From Sipunculus nudus (lineage: Eukaryota > Annelida > Sipuncula > Golfingiida > Sipunculidae), in assembly GCA_026874595.1 (NCBI GenBank), contig CM049317.1, forward strand, positions 59,926,618-59,990,617: 64,000 nucleotides of DNA, written 5' to 3'. The notes under the pieces were generated by a model. That model worked only from the letters and a program-made list of their open reading frames with translations, did not search any database and was not told where the DNA came from. This document shows positions 23,880 to 35,946 of this stretch, piece after piece. The position numbers and the translations under genes were made by a program. How positions within the stretch are numbered: the stretch's first letter is position 1; each line of letters starts with the position of its first letter.

Positions 23880-24290
23880 CAATAATGTCCATCATATTCC
23901 TAGTTAGTTCTCAGGACGATACCACAAAGAAGGCTAGCGCCTCTGACCTTATTAAACATGCATGGATTTTGCCCAGCATCATCCTCAGGTGAGACAAGCT
24001 GTTGGTAAGTAGTTAGGGTGAGTTATGTGAAAATCCATCAAATCCCTGGTAAGTTATCATGATAAAATATTCCTGGTTAGTTTTAACTTTGGTGATACCA
24101 CAAAGAAGGCTGGTGACCTCTGACCTCATTAAATATCTACAGATTTTGCCAGGAATCATACTCGGGTGAGATAATCTATTGGTAAGTTGTTAGAGTGAGT
24201 TACATTAAAATTCATCAAATCTCTGGTAAGTTATCATGATAAAAATAAAATTTAACAGACGGATAGGCGTACCGTGCCCATACCTTAAAC
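23880..24290 (-). mobile_element. tandem 176-bp monomers, partner of the 3.1-4.85 kb element
   Basis: The phrase ACCACAAAGAAGGCT recurs at 23921 and 24097 (period 176). Each monomer contains a CCTCTGACC word and AAGTTATCATGATAAAA. On the minus strand the monomers match those at 3.2-3.4 and 4.6-4.8 kb. The right edge has TTAACAGACGGATAGG, the inverse of the left edge at 3.18 kb. It is a second copy of the same family. Confidence 0.65.
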
Positions 24291-25365
24291 CAGTCATAGA
24301 CCAGTGTTTATAAAGTGTTACATATTTTGACCATTAAAGAGATGGAAGTCTGCCTTTCTGAATGGAATCTCACCACGATAAAAGAAAAAGATCACAATGG
24401 AAGATGGACAGCCAATCAAAAGCTGATTAAGATAGACATCAACTGTGACTCTGGCTGGCAAATATAATACACCAAGTGCATATAGGTTTTCCTATTACTT
24501 CCCTACATGTACCGACGACTCAGAAAGTTCAGAAAAGGAAAAACGGAAATAAATTGACAAACGTCTGCCATCCTCTGTTACGATGACACCTAATTAAGAG
24601 CTGTATGAAGCCAAGAATATTCACTTGGTGAAGCCTGGTGTTTTTCAATGGCGCTGTCGCCTCTTGCCAACTCAGGCCTGTTATGCAATAAAGGAGCCAT
24701 GCCCATGTAATCCTTTGACCTTTTGCGATCCCGGGTGGAGTCGGCTCTCATCTATCTCACACCTGTTAGTACCTAACAGGTTTTGAACGAACTCCAGTAG
24801 CTCGCAGACAGCTAAATCCTTATTACACCGTGGACCCTTTGGACTAAAAAAACGCCCTCATACTGAAAGCTAGCTTTATTGTATTGTGATGGAAGGGTAA
24901 AGGGGTTTGTATTGTATGACTCAGAAGGATCACGGGAAAAAAAGACGAAAATTCCTGTCGAGTTTGAAAAAGACACAACATGAACCATTAATGATGAAGC
25001 TGGCCCTGTATGGTTTTAAACATTCTCTTCTTGGCTTCCAGTACCAATTCACTGGTCTATTGACGTTTTTTTTTTTTATGTATTCATATCATCTCTTGTA
25101 TCTCTCCAGTTAATTTTCTATCATTGTGTTTATAATGATTTTCTAAGCTTGCATTAACAATGATCAATGTGTTGGTTTGGTAGTTAATTTTCTATCCTTG
25201 TATTTACAACAATTTTCTACTCTTTGTGTTTACAAAGATCATTATGCTGTGTGGGCATTTTTTCTAGCTTTACCCAATCTCTTGAATCTGTTTTTCACAT
25301 TTACTTGAACATTGGCTAGTTTATATTCATTTAGTTCAAATTTCTAGATTTCCGCATTTTATTTT
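24291..25365. other. unique stretch with a G/C-richer block
   Basis: The segment 24590-24850 is unusually balanced in composition for this window and has no frame. It contains a perfect hairpin CCTGTTAG/CTAACAGG (24772-24790). It could be a conserved non-coding element, which is inference only. The rest is AT-rich with a poly-T run. Confidence 0.4.
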
Positions 25366-25690
25366 CTGGATTTGTACTCGTCTCTGATATCCTGGAAAGT
25401 CCTTGAAAATAGTTATTTCAAAATTCAGGCCTGGAAAGTTCTCGAAAAATGGAGTTTTTGAGCATGTGTCCTGGAATTTATTGATAAGGTCCTGGAAAAC
25501 TGTTGATTCAGTATCATCTAATATTCCCATTTCTCATGTTACACTTTTTTCTTTGTTTAAGAAGAGTTACAATCTACAATAATGAATTGTTGCCTGAAAT
25601 TAACACTGATACCACTTAATCATGTTAACTGTTTTGTTCTGGAAAATGCACAAAAAAGTCCTGGATATGTCCTGCAATTTTGTAAGCCAT
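25366..25690. repeat. TCCTGGAAAGTCCTTGAAAA-type dispersed repeat
   Basis: The words ATCCTGGAAAGTCCTTGAAA, GGCCTGGAAAGTTCTCGAAAA, GTCCTGGAA and GTCCTGGAAAA recur over 300 bp. This phrase is common in animal hAT-related MITEs. Ends and target duplication could not be fixed. Confidence 0.45.
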
Positions 25691-25699
25691 AAATGTGTA

Positions 25700-28600
25700 T
25701 AAAACCCTGAATGTTTTGGATGGTAAATTTCATGAGATTAACAACAATACTTTCTCATCATTTATTACAGAAAGCTGTCTACAAATTTCTAAAAGAAATT
25801 ACCAAATCACGAGAAGGGATCCTGAAATTACAGGCCAAAACATCAACAACACTGATTAAATCTTATGCATTTAAAACTCACTTTGATACCGGTATGTAGC
25901 TGTTCAATAAAGACATATGACACAGGTTACACAAGTTTCACTTTAGTGAATATCACAAGTATGAAACCCTTGAGAGCAAAAAGACATCCATTGTATGTGT
26001 CAGATTCCAAGAATATGGTATCCATTTTTTTATTCACTATAAGTATTCCCACTAAGTAATAAGTGTGCAAGACAGGTGATACACATCACATGCATCCAAA
26101 ATTTGCTACCTGTTTCAAGATTGAGTAAACTTTGAATTTTAAATTAGGAGTTGACACATTTAATTTTATTCAATGACTCGCTGACTTTCTTCTTTAAATC
26201 TGAAGAGTCCTGCAGGAACTTGCCAGCGATTAATTATTTACAGCATGATGGTTCTGTGGAATGTTATGAATATTTTAGCAATACGGAAACCTGTCTCCAT
26301 CATTCCCATTTTAAAAATAATAGTCCTTAAATTTGTTTTGTAAATAATGTTCAACATACTGATTATTGTACGGAATCTTAATATTTGAATCAAGAATGGT
26401 ATCAGATCACATTGGTCACAAACTTCCCTTTATCAAACTTCAATGGTGTTCATTAATTATTAATACAGGTTCTTGCCACTAGATGTCTCCCTATGTCTGG
26501 CTGCAGTGTGAACTCCCACCAAGGTGAAAAATGACATCTGATAGCTGGGTGTTGGGCAGCCATGAATTGCCACATAAAAACAGATTCCCTTTCAACGTTC
26601 AAAAGCTCCTTGCTTATACAGTGATCTGGGAAAAGAAACATCGCTGATCGTTCCTGCCGAACCTGATACAGTGATTTTTATTTGATATTAGAGCATTATT
26701 GGACACTGCCTCCGTAAAATCTGGCTTTACCACCAACGGAATGCTGAAGAACCATCGTCCCTTCAAGTGGACCAGAGACATGATAAATGAAATTACTACA
26801 TCAGTGGTTTTATTGGCCCTGTCATAAAACTGCCTGGCGCCTACCCTCTATGGTGGATTGCGCTGGCAGCAGTATAGTTGTAACTGACTCGGGAATAAAG
26901 ACTAGTCACAATGTTTTCCAGTGCAACTTTGAACACATGCCGGATGATAAATTTGATGTGGCTGCTTGTATCATGGCTGCTTTACAGCTTAATCTTTTGC
27001 GCTTTTTCTTTTCTGGCTGCACAAGTTTTACAGCCTCCAAGCTTATCACTCTGGCCAGATCGTTCATTGGTTAGTTATGTATTATAATTATACAAACAAT
27101 ACTGACGGTAAAACAACAGAATAACCTGAGCTCATGGCCCTTTCATTTTATATTTTACTTATAAAAAGGTTTTTATAATCCAGATCAGCTTATGATACTG
27201 TTAAATGTCAATCTATATATATGTTGTGATATAAACCAGTCTTCCTTAGCATATTAATACTAAAATGAATCACGCAGAATAACACTTTTGATTATAAACA
27301 TAAAAACACACTGTCAACAGTCAACTTTATACCTGCCTGGTCAAAATGATATAATATTTTACAAGCAAATGAAGATTTTATCCAAAGAAAACAATTTTGT
27401 GCATTGATTTTGATAATAAAATAAAATTTCTTGCCAAGATAACTAATTTAACTGTGACCAAAGTAAAAATATAAATTTAAAGAAGTAATCCACATGTGTA
27501 CTGGGGCTGAAGTATTATTTTACAGGTGATCCACAGCAGAATGACCATAGTCTGTGCCACTAACTGCATACTTCCTTACAAAATGAGTTAATTTAAGTTA
27601 AATAGGTTAAATTTGGCAGTGTATGAATCCATTATTCTAGTGATTATTTTAAAGGAAACAAGATGCCTAGCAATGAATATTTGCACAACAACTAATTTAA
27701 CATATGAATAAATTAGAACATGATTATTAGGATTTAACTAATTGTTTAAAGTGTATCTATTGGATCAGTGGTAACTATTGGTAACGTAAGTGTATTTAAA
27801 TGTTAGAAATGGTCAGACAGAAGAGTGAATCGAGTCAACAGAGACAGTAGGTAGACTGTAGTGAAAGGAGACAAGTAGACAGGAGGAGAGAGACAGCAGG
27901 AGGGAGACAGCAGGAGGGAGACAGCAGAGTGGAGGAATTCCGTGGAACAAATCTTTAAGGTAACTTTGCAAGACCCATGGTCAGAAATAATTTTATTTGT
28001 AAGAATATCAGTTATGTGGGACGAGACATAAAGCCAGGAGCTCAGTTGTATAAGTGTAACAGTACTAAAACATTAATTATCCACCATCATAACATACAAG
28101 AAGTGTTCTAATATTGACCAGCTGAAGAGAATGATCTAACCCAAACCCTCACGCTGACCAAGAAACCCACAAACAGACGAGCGCAGAAATTCAGTGACCA
28201 ATGATTTGGTACTGCCACATAAGCCTCCTCAGGCTATGTGGAGTTTTATTTCCCCAAAATCACAGCACAATTATCATTTATCACAATTATCAGGAAAACC
28301 ACCAAAAGCTTGGTGGATAAAAAGTCTGCATGCGATGCATACCAGATTAAACCCATCTCCGACCGACTCAGAGGTAAAGCAATAGGTCAGGTGGCTTTCT
28401 CCCTCCCTCTGTATGGTACAACACACAATCCTTTCACATTGACATATGTCTTACCAGACATTTCATAACATGTAATGGCAGAGTTTTTGTGATAGATGAC
28501 CTACAGTGTCTGCCTGTATCTGTCATATCTGCCGGCATCACCTGTTGGGAACAGATACGATTGACCATGATTACAGAATCATACCAGAACTGTCAATCAT

Positions 28601-29440
28601 CATTACTTTGAGAGTTTGTGTTATGCATACATCAGAAAGGTCAAAGGTGAACTGGCTGGGGGCCAGATAAAAATATAATGACCATTTTGTCACACATGTA
28701 GACATATGAAATATGCTGCATCCATCTTTTTCTACAATTTTACAACTAAAAATTTTTTAAAAATATTTTACACTACAATGTGAATAAAATGATACATCTT
28801 ATCAATGATAAGTTTTTATCAAGGTATAAAAATTTAAACCAAATGGGAAAATGCACAGCTCACTTATTAGGTTTAAGATTTAAAATACCGGTACAAAACT
28901 ATATGAATCAATTATAAAATTGAACAACTTTCCCTTGTAAGGAAAAATAAAAGGTATGGTTCTCAGGCACTACCCTTGTCAATTATAACCCCCCTCCCCG
29001 CATCAAATATTTTTATTTAATTTTTTATGTTTCAAGAAGATAAATAGCAGTGCTTTTACCTGTTTAGCAAAAAAAAAGTGTTATTTTTATGCTTTTCCCT
29101 GATCATATGACATTTTTATTGAAGCATACAAAAAAAGGTCAAAAATAAAATACTGCCCGCCCACCAACATTGATTTCTGAAAAAAGTGCCTGAGAACCAT
29201 ACCTTTTTTTTTTGCCTAATAAGTTGTTTATTGACCCATCTATGACCTCTTTGAGTACCAAATTTTTCAACAAGAGGTATGGACTGTCAGACTGATTCCT
29301 TGTAATACTTAGAGATTCATGTACCAAGAGATATAAATAAATTATAAATAGATAAAAAATAAATATCTGCATCTCAATCAGCCCCTATATGCACACATAA
29401 AAAAAAACTTTTGTAGATATTTATACACAGGCAGAAGAAA
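25700..29440. other. non-coding stretch
   Basis: No convincing gene. The frame 26787-27074 lies in a moderately G/C block (26690-27080) but shows no motif. The frame 28194-28385 starts with GTG and its reading ends near a good GTAAAGC donor (28373), but the acceptor side is poor. A (GGAGGGAGACAGCA)-like microsatellite lies at 27880-27930. Poly-A/T runs occur at 29070 and 29205. Confidence 0.45.
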
Positions 29441-29442
29441 AC

Positions 29443-29515
29443 AGGGCAGAATATTTTGGTAGACAGAAGTTTTGGACCCGGACGTTTCGGACTAGGACAT
29501 TCCAGAATAGGAAAG
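29443..29515. repeat. left arm of inverted TCCGAAACGTCC-type repeat
   Basis: Contains TTTTGGACCCGGACGTTTCG and GGACTAGGACATTCC, which are inverted relative to words at 30.14-30.24 kb. Together with the right arm it brackets a LINE 3' end. Confidence 0.5.
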
Positions 29516-29599
29516 AAAATTTTAAATGGAATATAATAATCCAATTTTTGGAGGCAAATAAATATTATTTCAATTAACATATGGGTACACTGATACAAT

Positions 29600-30130
29600 C
29601 TAGGTTATATTTTACAAGGTTATTTTATAATGGTATAATGGTTATTTTATAACTCCACTAGAAAAACATACTTACCTAGGGATACCCCATTAAAAAATCT
29701 ACTTTTTGGTGACCCAAAAATAGATGACAAATCAAACAAGGAAATATTCGAATCGGTAGCAAACTTTATTGAAAACTCAGATTCTAACATAAAATAATTA
29801 TACAATTTTGACAAACTCATCCCACACCCACCAAAACTCTTTCTCTCCTCTCAACTGGCACCTTACACTTTCCAAATCACAACTAAAAACATAGTCATTA
29901 TGCTATCCACATCTTCCATGATACTTCAGTCACCAATATGTTAACATCACCCCCCCCCCCCCCCGCCATGCATCAGAAAATTACCACTTTAGAATTCAGG
30001 AGCGAGCTTCATAAGCTTTAAGTAGCTTGCGCTAAATCTATTGATACAAGTTTATATTTATATATGTGCTTAGGTAGAATACCACGTGAATGTACTTACT
30101 ATGTATTGTGTCAATAAATCATTCAAACAA
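29600..30130 (+). mobile_element. LINE 3' end (ORF2 C-terminus plus 3' UTR)
   Basis: Frame 29645-29797 reads a short C-terminal tail containing TPLKNLLFGDPKIDD and NKEIFESVANFIENSD, then stops. The pattern 'LLFG-x-P..N..IF..V..FI' is typical of the last residues of reverse-transcriptase ORFs in several invertebrate non-LTR retrotransposons. It is followed by about 330 bp of apparent 3' UTR including a poly-C run (29950-29964) and ends near AATAAATCATTCAAAC (30113-30128). It is 5'-truncated, as is usual for LINEs. The clade cannot be fixed from this tail. Confidence 0.55.
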
Positions 30131-30134
30131 TGGT

Positions 30135-30245
30135 AATACTGATATGTCTGAAATGTCCTCCCTTGCAAAAAGGCCCGTCTGAAAAGTCCTAGTCCAGGAT
30201 GTCCAAGTCCGAAAAGTCTGCGTCCGAAACATCCTACATTCAAAT
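30135..30245. repeat. right arm of inverted TCCGAAACGTCC-type repeat
   Basis: Runs through CTGAAATGTCCTCCC, GTCTGAAAAGTCCTAGTCC, AAGTCCGAAAAGTC and GTCCGAAACATCC. The first part is nearly the same as 12718-12772 in direct orientation. It is the inverse of the arm at 29.44-29.51 kb. Confidence 0.55.
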
Positions 30246-30899
30246 ATTTCATCCCCCATTCTTGTTAAAAAACAGACAAACAAACTGACAACGGGACAGT
30301 TTTAAATACATGACCTTACATCACCAGGGATTATGAATATTTCTGTTCATTAATAACACAATAGCTGTCAGCAGTGATCACTTAAGTCAATTAATTATTT
30401 ACTCCTCAATATCAGAGAGAACCATTATCATCAGGAGTATGACCATTCATTAACAAATCCCAATGACAGTGTCTAAACAGCAGCTGTAATGGTCCCAGCA
30501 TTAGCGCCCCAGTCAGTAGTTATTTATATCCAGCAGCCCTCCAGCCCCTGTACTGCCACGGGCAGCCTTGAATTCACAGCATGGCAGTGCACATAGAAGT
30601 CTGAGTACAATGTAATAAATCAAACCCCCTGGAACAGATCAAGGCTGTATACTTTATCATCAGCCTTCACACCACAGCTTCACAGGTGGCTAACTGCCTC
30701 CTGTAACAGTCTGCTGCCCCAGTCTTCACTGTCACAGATTTCTCAGCCAAACCCTATCATCTCCACATCCACCCCAAGTCCCCCAACAACCTCCCACCTC
30801 CCCCTCCTACCCCTACCATTCACCTCTGTCCCAAACATTCACTGCCAGAACTACAACCCTTTTAATAATGAACTCATTTCTTACCTTTAACATTAATAA
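30246..30899. other. non-coding, becoming pyrimidine-rich
   Basis: No gene is supported. From about 30690 the + strand becomes strongly C/T-rich, leading into the array that follows. Confidence 0.5.
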
Positions 30900-31600
30900 C
30901 ATCTCCCACTTCCTTTACAATTGTGTCTCACCTCCAGTGTATCACCTGTATAAACTTCCCCTGCCTCCCCCCCCCCTCTTCCCCACCCCCCAGTGGTCTC
31001 CCACATGTAACACATACTCCCTCAACCATGGTTTCTTACCTCCTAGCAAACCCCCTCCTGTGCAGTTCTGTAACAAACCCTCCCTCAATCATTTTTAACC
31101 TCCTCTCCCCTGGAGTTTCTTATATAGCAGCCCCACTTTCATAGTTTCCTACCTGTTAGTGTAACACATTTCCCCCACTGATATTTTTTAATGTCTCCCC
31201 TCTGTCCATAGTTTATTTAACTCTAACACCCCTTCCCCACAGTTTCTTACCTTTGACCACCCTCCCCTTATCTATAGTGCTTAAACTCTTAATACCCCTT
31301 TTCCCATTGTGTCTCAACCCTAATGCCCCTGGTACCCCCTTCCCCATGGTGTCTTAACCCTGACGCCCTGATTACCTTTTACATGGTGTTTTTACTCTAA
31401 TCATTCCCTTTGCTACTGTGTTCTAACACCTTTCCAAGGGTCTCTTTTTCCCTTCCCAACTGTACCTTACCTGAAATATCCCACTGCAAATCGTTTCTTA
31501 CCTCAACACACCACCTGCCAAACTATTTCTCACATCCAACACGCCCTATTCCCTTTCTTCTACCTCAACCCCAAAACCTTTCCCTCTAAAAACACATAAT
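30900..31600 (+). repeat. degenerate pyrimidine-rich minisatellite
   Basis: A loose unit of about 35-45 bp, roughly CCCCATGGTGTCTTAACCCT plus AATRCCCCTT, recurs with heavy drift (clearest at 31225-31430). The + strand is very poor in purines over 700 bp. Short frames here (Pro/Ser/Leu-rich) are by-products of composition. Confidence 0.6.
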
Positions 31601-32689
31601 GCTCACCTGGACTTTGTAAAATTCTGTAAAATTATGAAATAAGAAGACTTATAAATACTACTATATATATAAATTTCTGTAAATATTACTTGTAATAATA
31701 TAAACCTTATACTAATGATATATTTTAAAATGATATGTGTGTATGCAGGGCCATTTTCATCTATCTTTAGCATCCAAAATGTTGAAAAAAACATTGTATG
31801 GTCAGAAAATAAGCTTGATTATTTAACAACAGATCTGGTGAACATTGAGAAATAACAGACACCAAAGCCCACAGATTTTCTCCAGTTTAACTTAATTAGA
31901 AACTTTTATGGGGGGGGGGGGAGTTTACATCACAGATAAGCTGCAGAGAAACTCCCAAACAATGAGGTATTTACACATACAGGACAGAGTGAAATTTCAT
32001 ACCACCAAAATATCTCTTATGCACAACAGCATTAATTTACAAAGGAGCATGTCGCCACGAAAACGCCTGAGTACCAGATTCGTCTATCTTATCGTGAAAA
32101 ACACTCTGCCATGCTTCCTTTGTGCACAAACAAAAATCTTTGCTCCATCAGACTTCAGGGGGATTTTAAACTTCTGGAGGGCAATGGGTTTTAAACTGTT
32201 TATATTACCATTTCCTCAACACCTACCACAGAAGGAAGTATATAAAACATATGGTGACCTTGCATATTTGTCTTGCATCTTCTCTCTATGAAGCAGGAAG
32301 ACCTTTTTAACTCTGAACATAACCAGCAGGTGGCACTGGCCGAAGTACAAGGATGAAGAGATCCCTTTGATAAGAATGGTATGTTATTTTCATACCATTA
32401 CACATATACATATTATACCAATAACTTTGACATGTGAACTTGACATCCATGCTTCAGTGTGTATGGAAAATGGCAGCCCCCAAGAGCAGTTTCAAGAAAC
32501 TGGGAGATCTAAATAAACCTTTGAGGGTCTGATAAGGGCACTGGGTGCAACACGAATGTAGTCTGAAGACAGCCTCAAGGTAAAAATCTATTTGCGGTGA
32601 GAGTTCGGTAACAAAGGGGCATATGTCAGCACAGTTTAGAGTAGAATAATGCTTTTTTTGGCCACACCTAAATATCCTCAAACTTTAGT
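31601..32689. other. non-coding stretch
   Basis: Contains a poly-G run of 12 (31910-31921). The 127-codon frame 31908-32291 begins in the poly-G and has no motif or splice logic, so it is not called. Confidence 0.5.
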
Positions 32690-32846
32690 AAGAAGCTTGC
32701 TGGGTTTAGGATCTCACATTCATGGGGCTAACAATGATCTAGAAGTCGTGACTTGAGAGGGAACCTGTGGGCTCTATGGAGATCTCACTATTCTGTCAAG
32801 GACTTTCCACTTAGTGGTCCAATGCCTTAACCACTACAGGTTAAAT
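32690..32846 (-). repeat. tRNA-derived SINE
   Basis: On the minus strand the head has the box-A-like TGGTTAAGGCATTGG (32819-32833) followed by GACCACTAAGTGGAAAGTCC, the usual start of tRNA-like SINEs. The body includes ACGACTTCTAGATCATTG, shared with 9.03 kb and 46.1 kb. Box B is decayed (AGGTTCCCTC). Confidence 0.6.
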
Positions 32847-33021
32847 TTCTACAAATCCACTTTGAGGGTCCTTTTAACATATTAGGTATGTTAAATATAC
32901 ATGAAACATGGTGTCTTCTCCTTAAAATATTGTGATATCTACCAATATAACATTCTAAATCTATCTGCTTACTCCTGTACACAAGTGAAAATGAGCTTGC
33001 ACTGGGTGCAAACAGTGGTAT

Positions 33022-34051
33022 AACTAGAATATCAGCAGAAGCTGACAAAAGCCCTCAGCCAAAAGAACAGTGTTTAGAGGTGGTAACAGTGAAAAGTACT
33101 AAATATCTGTTCTCACATGGATGTATATCTGTACATGTCTCAGTTATAAATTTAAAATAGAGAGGTATGTACCATGACTCATAACAATCCATCAAATGCT
33201 TCCTGAAAATAAGCTTCTAAGTTTTATTCTATTGTAAGCTCTGTGACCTTGAAAAGCAGGTCAAGGTCACCCATCTTCGAACTTGACCGAGATTTTGTTG
33301 ATATGCATCTTCACCAAAGAAATAAAATTCCTATTGTGAATCCTTTTAGAGATATCCTGCTCACAAGGCCAAAATTGAAAAATCCAAGAAAAATTCATTA
33401 AAAATCAGAAATTGCAGGTGGCGCCCCCAAACTTGTGCAGCAGTTACACACCATCAGTCCCTATGATCATAGTAAGTATTGTAAAAATCCACCCAATGGT
33501 TCCTGAGAAATAAGCTTCTAAATGTTTTTTCTATAATCAGCTCTGTGACCTTGAAAAGCAGGTCAAGGTCACCCATCTTCGAACTTGACCGAGATTTTGT
33601 CAATATACATCTTCACCGAAAAAATAAAATTCCTACGGTGAAACCTTTTAGAGATATCCCGCTCACAAGCCCAAAGTTGAAAAATCCGAAAAAAATTCAT
33701 TAAAAATCAGAAATTGTAGGTGGCGCCACCAAACTTGTTTAGCAGGTACAGATTATCAGTCCCAATAATCATAGTAGGTTTTGTGAAAATCCACCAAATG
33801 GTTCCTGAGTAATAAGCATCTAAGTGTTTTTCTATAATCAGCTCTAAAATGTAGAAAAATGGGTCAAGGTCACCCATCTTCGAACTTGACCGAGATTTTG
33901 TCGATATACATCTTTACCGAGGAAATAAAATTCTGACGGTGAATCCTTTTCAAGATATCCCGCTCACAAGGTAAAAGTTAACGGACGCCGGACGGACGGA
34001 CGGACAGCTTGGGTGACGACAATAGCCCATCAGCCTAAGGGCTGAGGGCTA
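33022..34051 (+). mobile_element. Helentron-like non-autonomous element B
   Basis: Parts in order: tag AACTAGAAT (33022-33030); 5-bp hairpin TCAGC/GCTGA (33032-33045); 5' word AGCCCTCAGCC (33050-33060); about 2.7 tandem monomers of 301 bp; a GGAC microsatellite (33983-34006); and a 3' hairpin with proximal arm TAGCCCATCAGCC (34023-34035) and distal arm GGCTGAGGGCTA (34040-34051). The distal arm is the perfect 11-bp reverse complement of the 5' word. It has no coding sequence. Same architecture as elements at 3.4 and 58.7 kb, with an unrelated terminal word. Confidence 0.8.
33130..33965 (+). repeat. 301-bp tandem monomers of element B
   Basis: The phrase AGCTCT begins monomers at 33238, 33539 and 33840 (period 301 twice). 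Each carries GGTCAAGGTCACCCATCTTC; the first two also form the palindrome GTGACCTTGA/TCAAGGTCAC. GGTGGCGCCACC is perfect at 33719-33730 and mutated at 33418. Confidence 0.85.
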
Positions 34052-35411
34052 AAACTCAACATATAGCATTCACGCCACTTGGTAGCTGTACCAAACAACT
34101 TCATAAATCAAGATTTTTCAAGGTTCCACCTAGTGTTTCTGCAGTATTTCTTTTCTCATATTGTCACCCATGTACAAGAACTAAACTCTGGTCATGAAGT
34201 CTTGTTATGGACTGTGTTTACTCAGATACAGAACCATAAGGTATTAAACCGATGAATTGGGTACAGTATATATCATAAACCAATGTGTAAGGATGGTTTT
34301 GCTGAAAAACCTTTGTATTCAGCCCAAAATGAACTAACAGATGAGATAATACAGGTATTATTGGAAATGTTTATGTACCTTTACTATAAGCTGGTGGAAT
34401 AAGAACTGTGTGGTGGCTGCACAAAGCCAGTAAAACCAGCAGCTGATATCCAGTGCTGTTAATCTTACGTCAAAGAACAGGTTTCAATTCTCGAGACAAG
34501 AATCTAAAATACCCAGCGGCCATATTTTGATTTGTTAATCTTACTATAAACACTACAGTAACCCAGTCCATATATCAATAAATCAATGTTGTGTAAGTAA
34601 CAACGCAATGATAATTAAAGGGAAATAATTAGATAAGGAACCACAGATTTATATTCTGAACACTATTTCAGTTTTTCACCTACACTGATTATGAACAATA
34701 TGAATCATGCATAAACAAAATGTCTAATGGGACCATCAAGGTCGTGGTGTGCTAATGTTGATTGTGATCAATCAAAGCTGATAGACTGCTTCAAGGTCGA
34801 TGTCCTATGGCAGCAGCTGGACCAAACACAGGAACAATATTGAACAACAAGGCTGCCTCAAGCTGTGTTGACTGTATTTCGGTTACATCAATGCAGCTTA
34901 AAGACTTGAATGATATAACACAGCAGAGCAGCGCAGACTTTCAACTGATTCTGAACTGTGTTAACTTGATCATGATAAAACTACCTGATTGGTTCACTAG
35001 TGATGAAGTAGATGTATGTACTGTTTAACAACAACCTAGGGACCCCCCACCCTCCACACATACACACACACAATATCATAAGTATCTAAATTAAACTGCT
35101 AGGTTCCGCGGATGGATCTTTCATCTTTTTTTACAATATTTATGGTACAAATCCCAGTGGCTTTGGCTCAATATAATAGATTTTTTTTCCACCATTTTTT
35201 TTTATTTGGCTGGATGTTCAGCTATGCTGCAGTGCTTAGCTGAGTAGCCCAATTTCTGTATACTTATCTATTTACTCTCATTGATGTATATCTAATGCTT
35301 CAGCATCCAATTAGCATCCTAACAAGCTGAAACTCCAGATTGGAAGTAATTTAAATAGAACAGTGCATCGTGAGCCAGTTCAAAATAAATACACCCTGCT
35401 GATAACATATA
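34052..35411. other. non-coding stretch
   Basis: No gene is supported; the 73-codon frame at 34807 lacks motifs. A CA-rich patch lies at 35055-35075. Confidence 0.5.
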
Positions 35412-35946
35412 TACAGGGTTCGTAATAATGCCTTTTTGTCTGTCTCAAACTGGCAAACACGTGCACAGAAAGGCATTTTTCATTCTGTACAAATCTGCCA
35501 GAAAGGTGAACACCTACATTTTTCCACATTAGTAGCTGATAAAAACTAACTAACAGGACAAAAAAAAGCGAAATATTTTACAGGCGGTCTTGCACCAACT
35601 CCTTAGATTTCCTATAATATCCTATAAAATGGTCTATAATTTCTTATACTTTCTGGCATGTAGGCCCTCATCTCCTATATTTTCCTATTTTTTTCACTTC
35701 ACAATCATATTTCTGATATAACGGTGTCACTATTGAAAACACTCAGTTCTTTTTGTTGGAAGTCTGCATGTAGGATGGTATATAATATAACATAATCAGG
35801 TTTACACTGAGCAGTGTGACTGAAAGTGTGATGTGATGGTAGGATGCATCTTCAGCGGAAAGGCAATTTTTTCTGTGAAAAGGCTCACCTGTATCCGCTG
35901 GAAAGGTGAACATTTCAAGGATTTACAATCCCTGTATTAATCATGA
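35412..35946. mobile_element. hAT-like MITE, 535 bp
   Basis: Terminal inverted repeats TACAGGGTTCGTAA (35412-35425) and TTACAATCCCTGTA (35933-35946) match at 12 of 14 positions. CAGGG..TGTAA ends are common in hAT non-autonomous elements. The interior has related words CCAGAAAGGTGAACACC and CTGGAAAGGTGAACATT near the two ends. No convincing 8-bp target duplication is visible. Confidence 0.5.

Noticed and set aside
25336-25530. 64-codon minus frame
   Set aside because: Produced by the CCTGGAAAGTCC dispersed repeat.
28194-28385. Frame ending near a good GTAAAGC donor
   Set aside because: It starts at GTG, the upstream acceptor has no pyrimidine tract, and no domain is seen.
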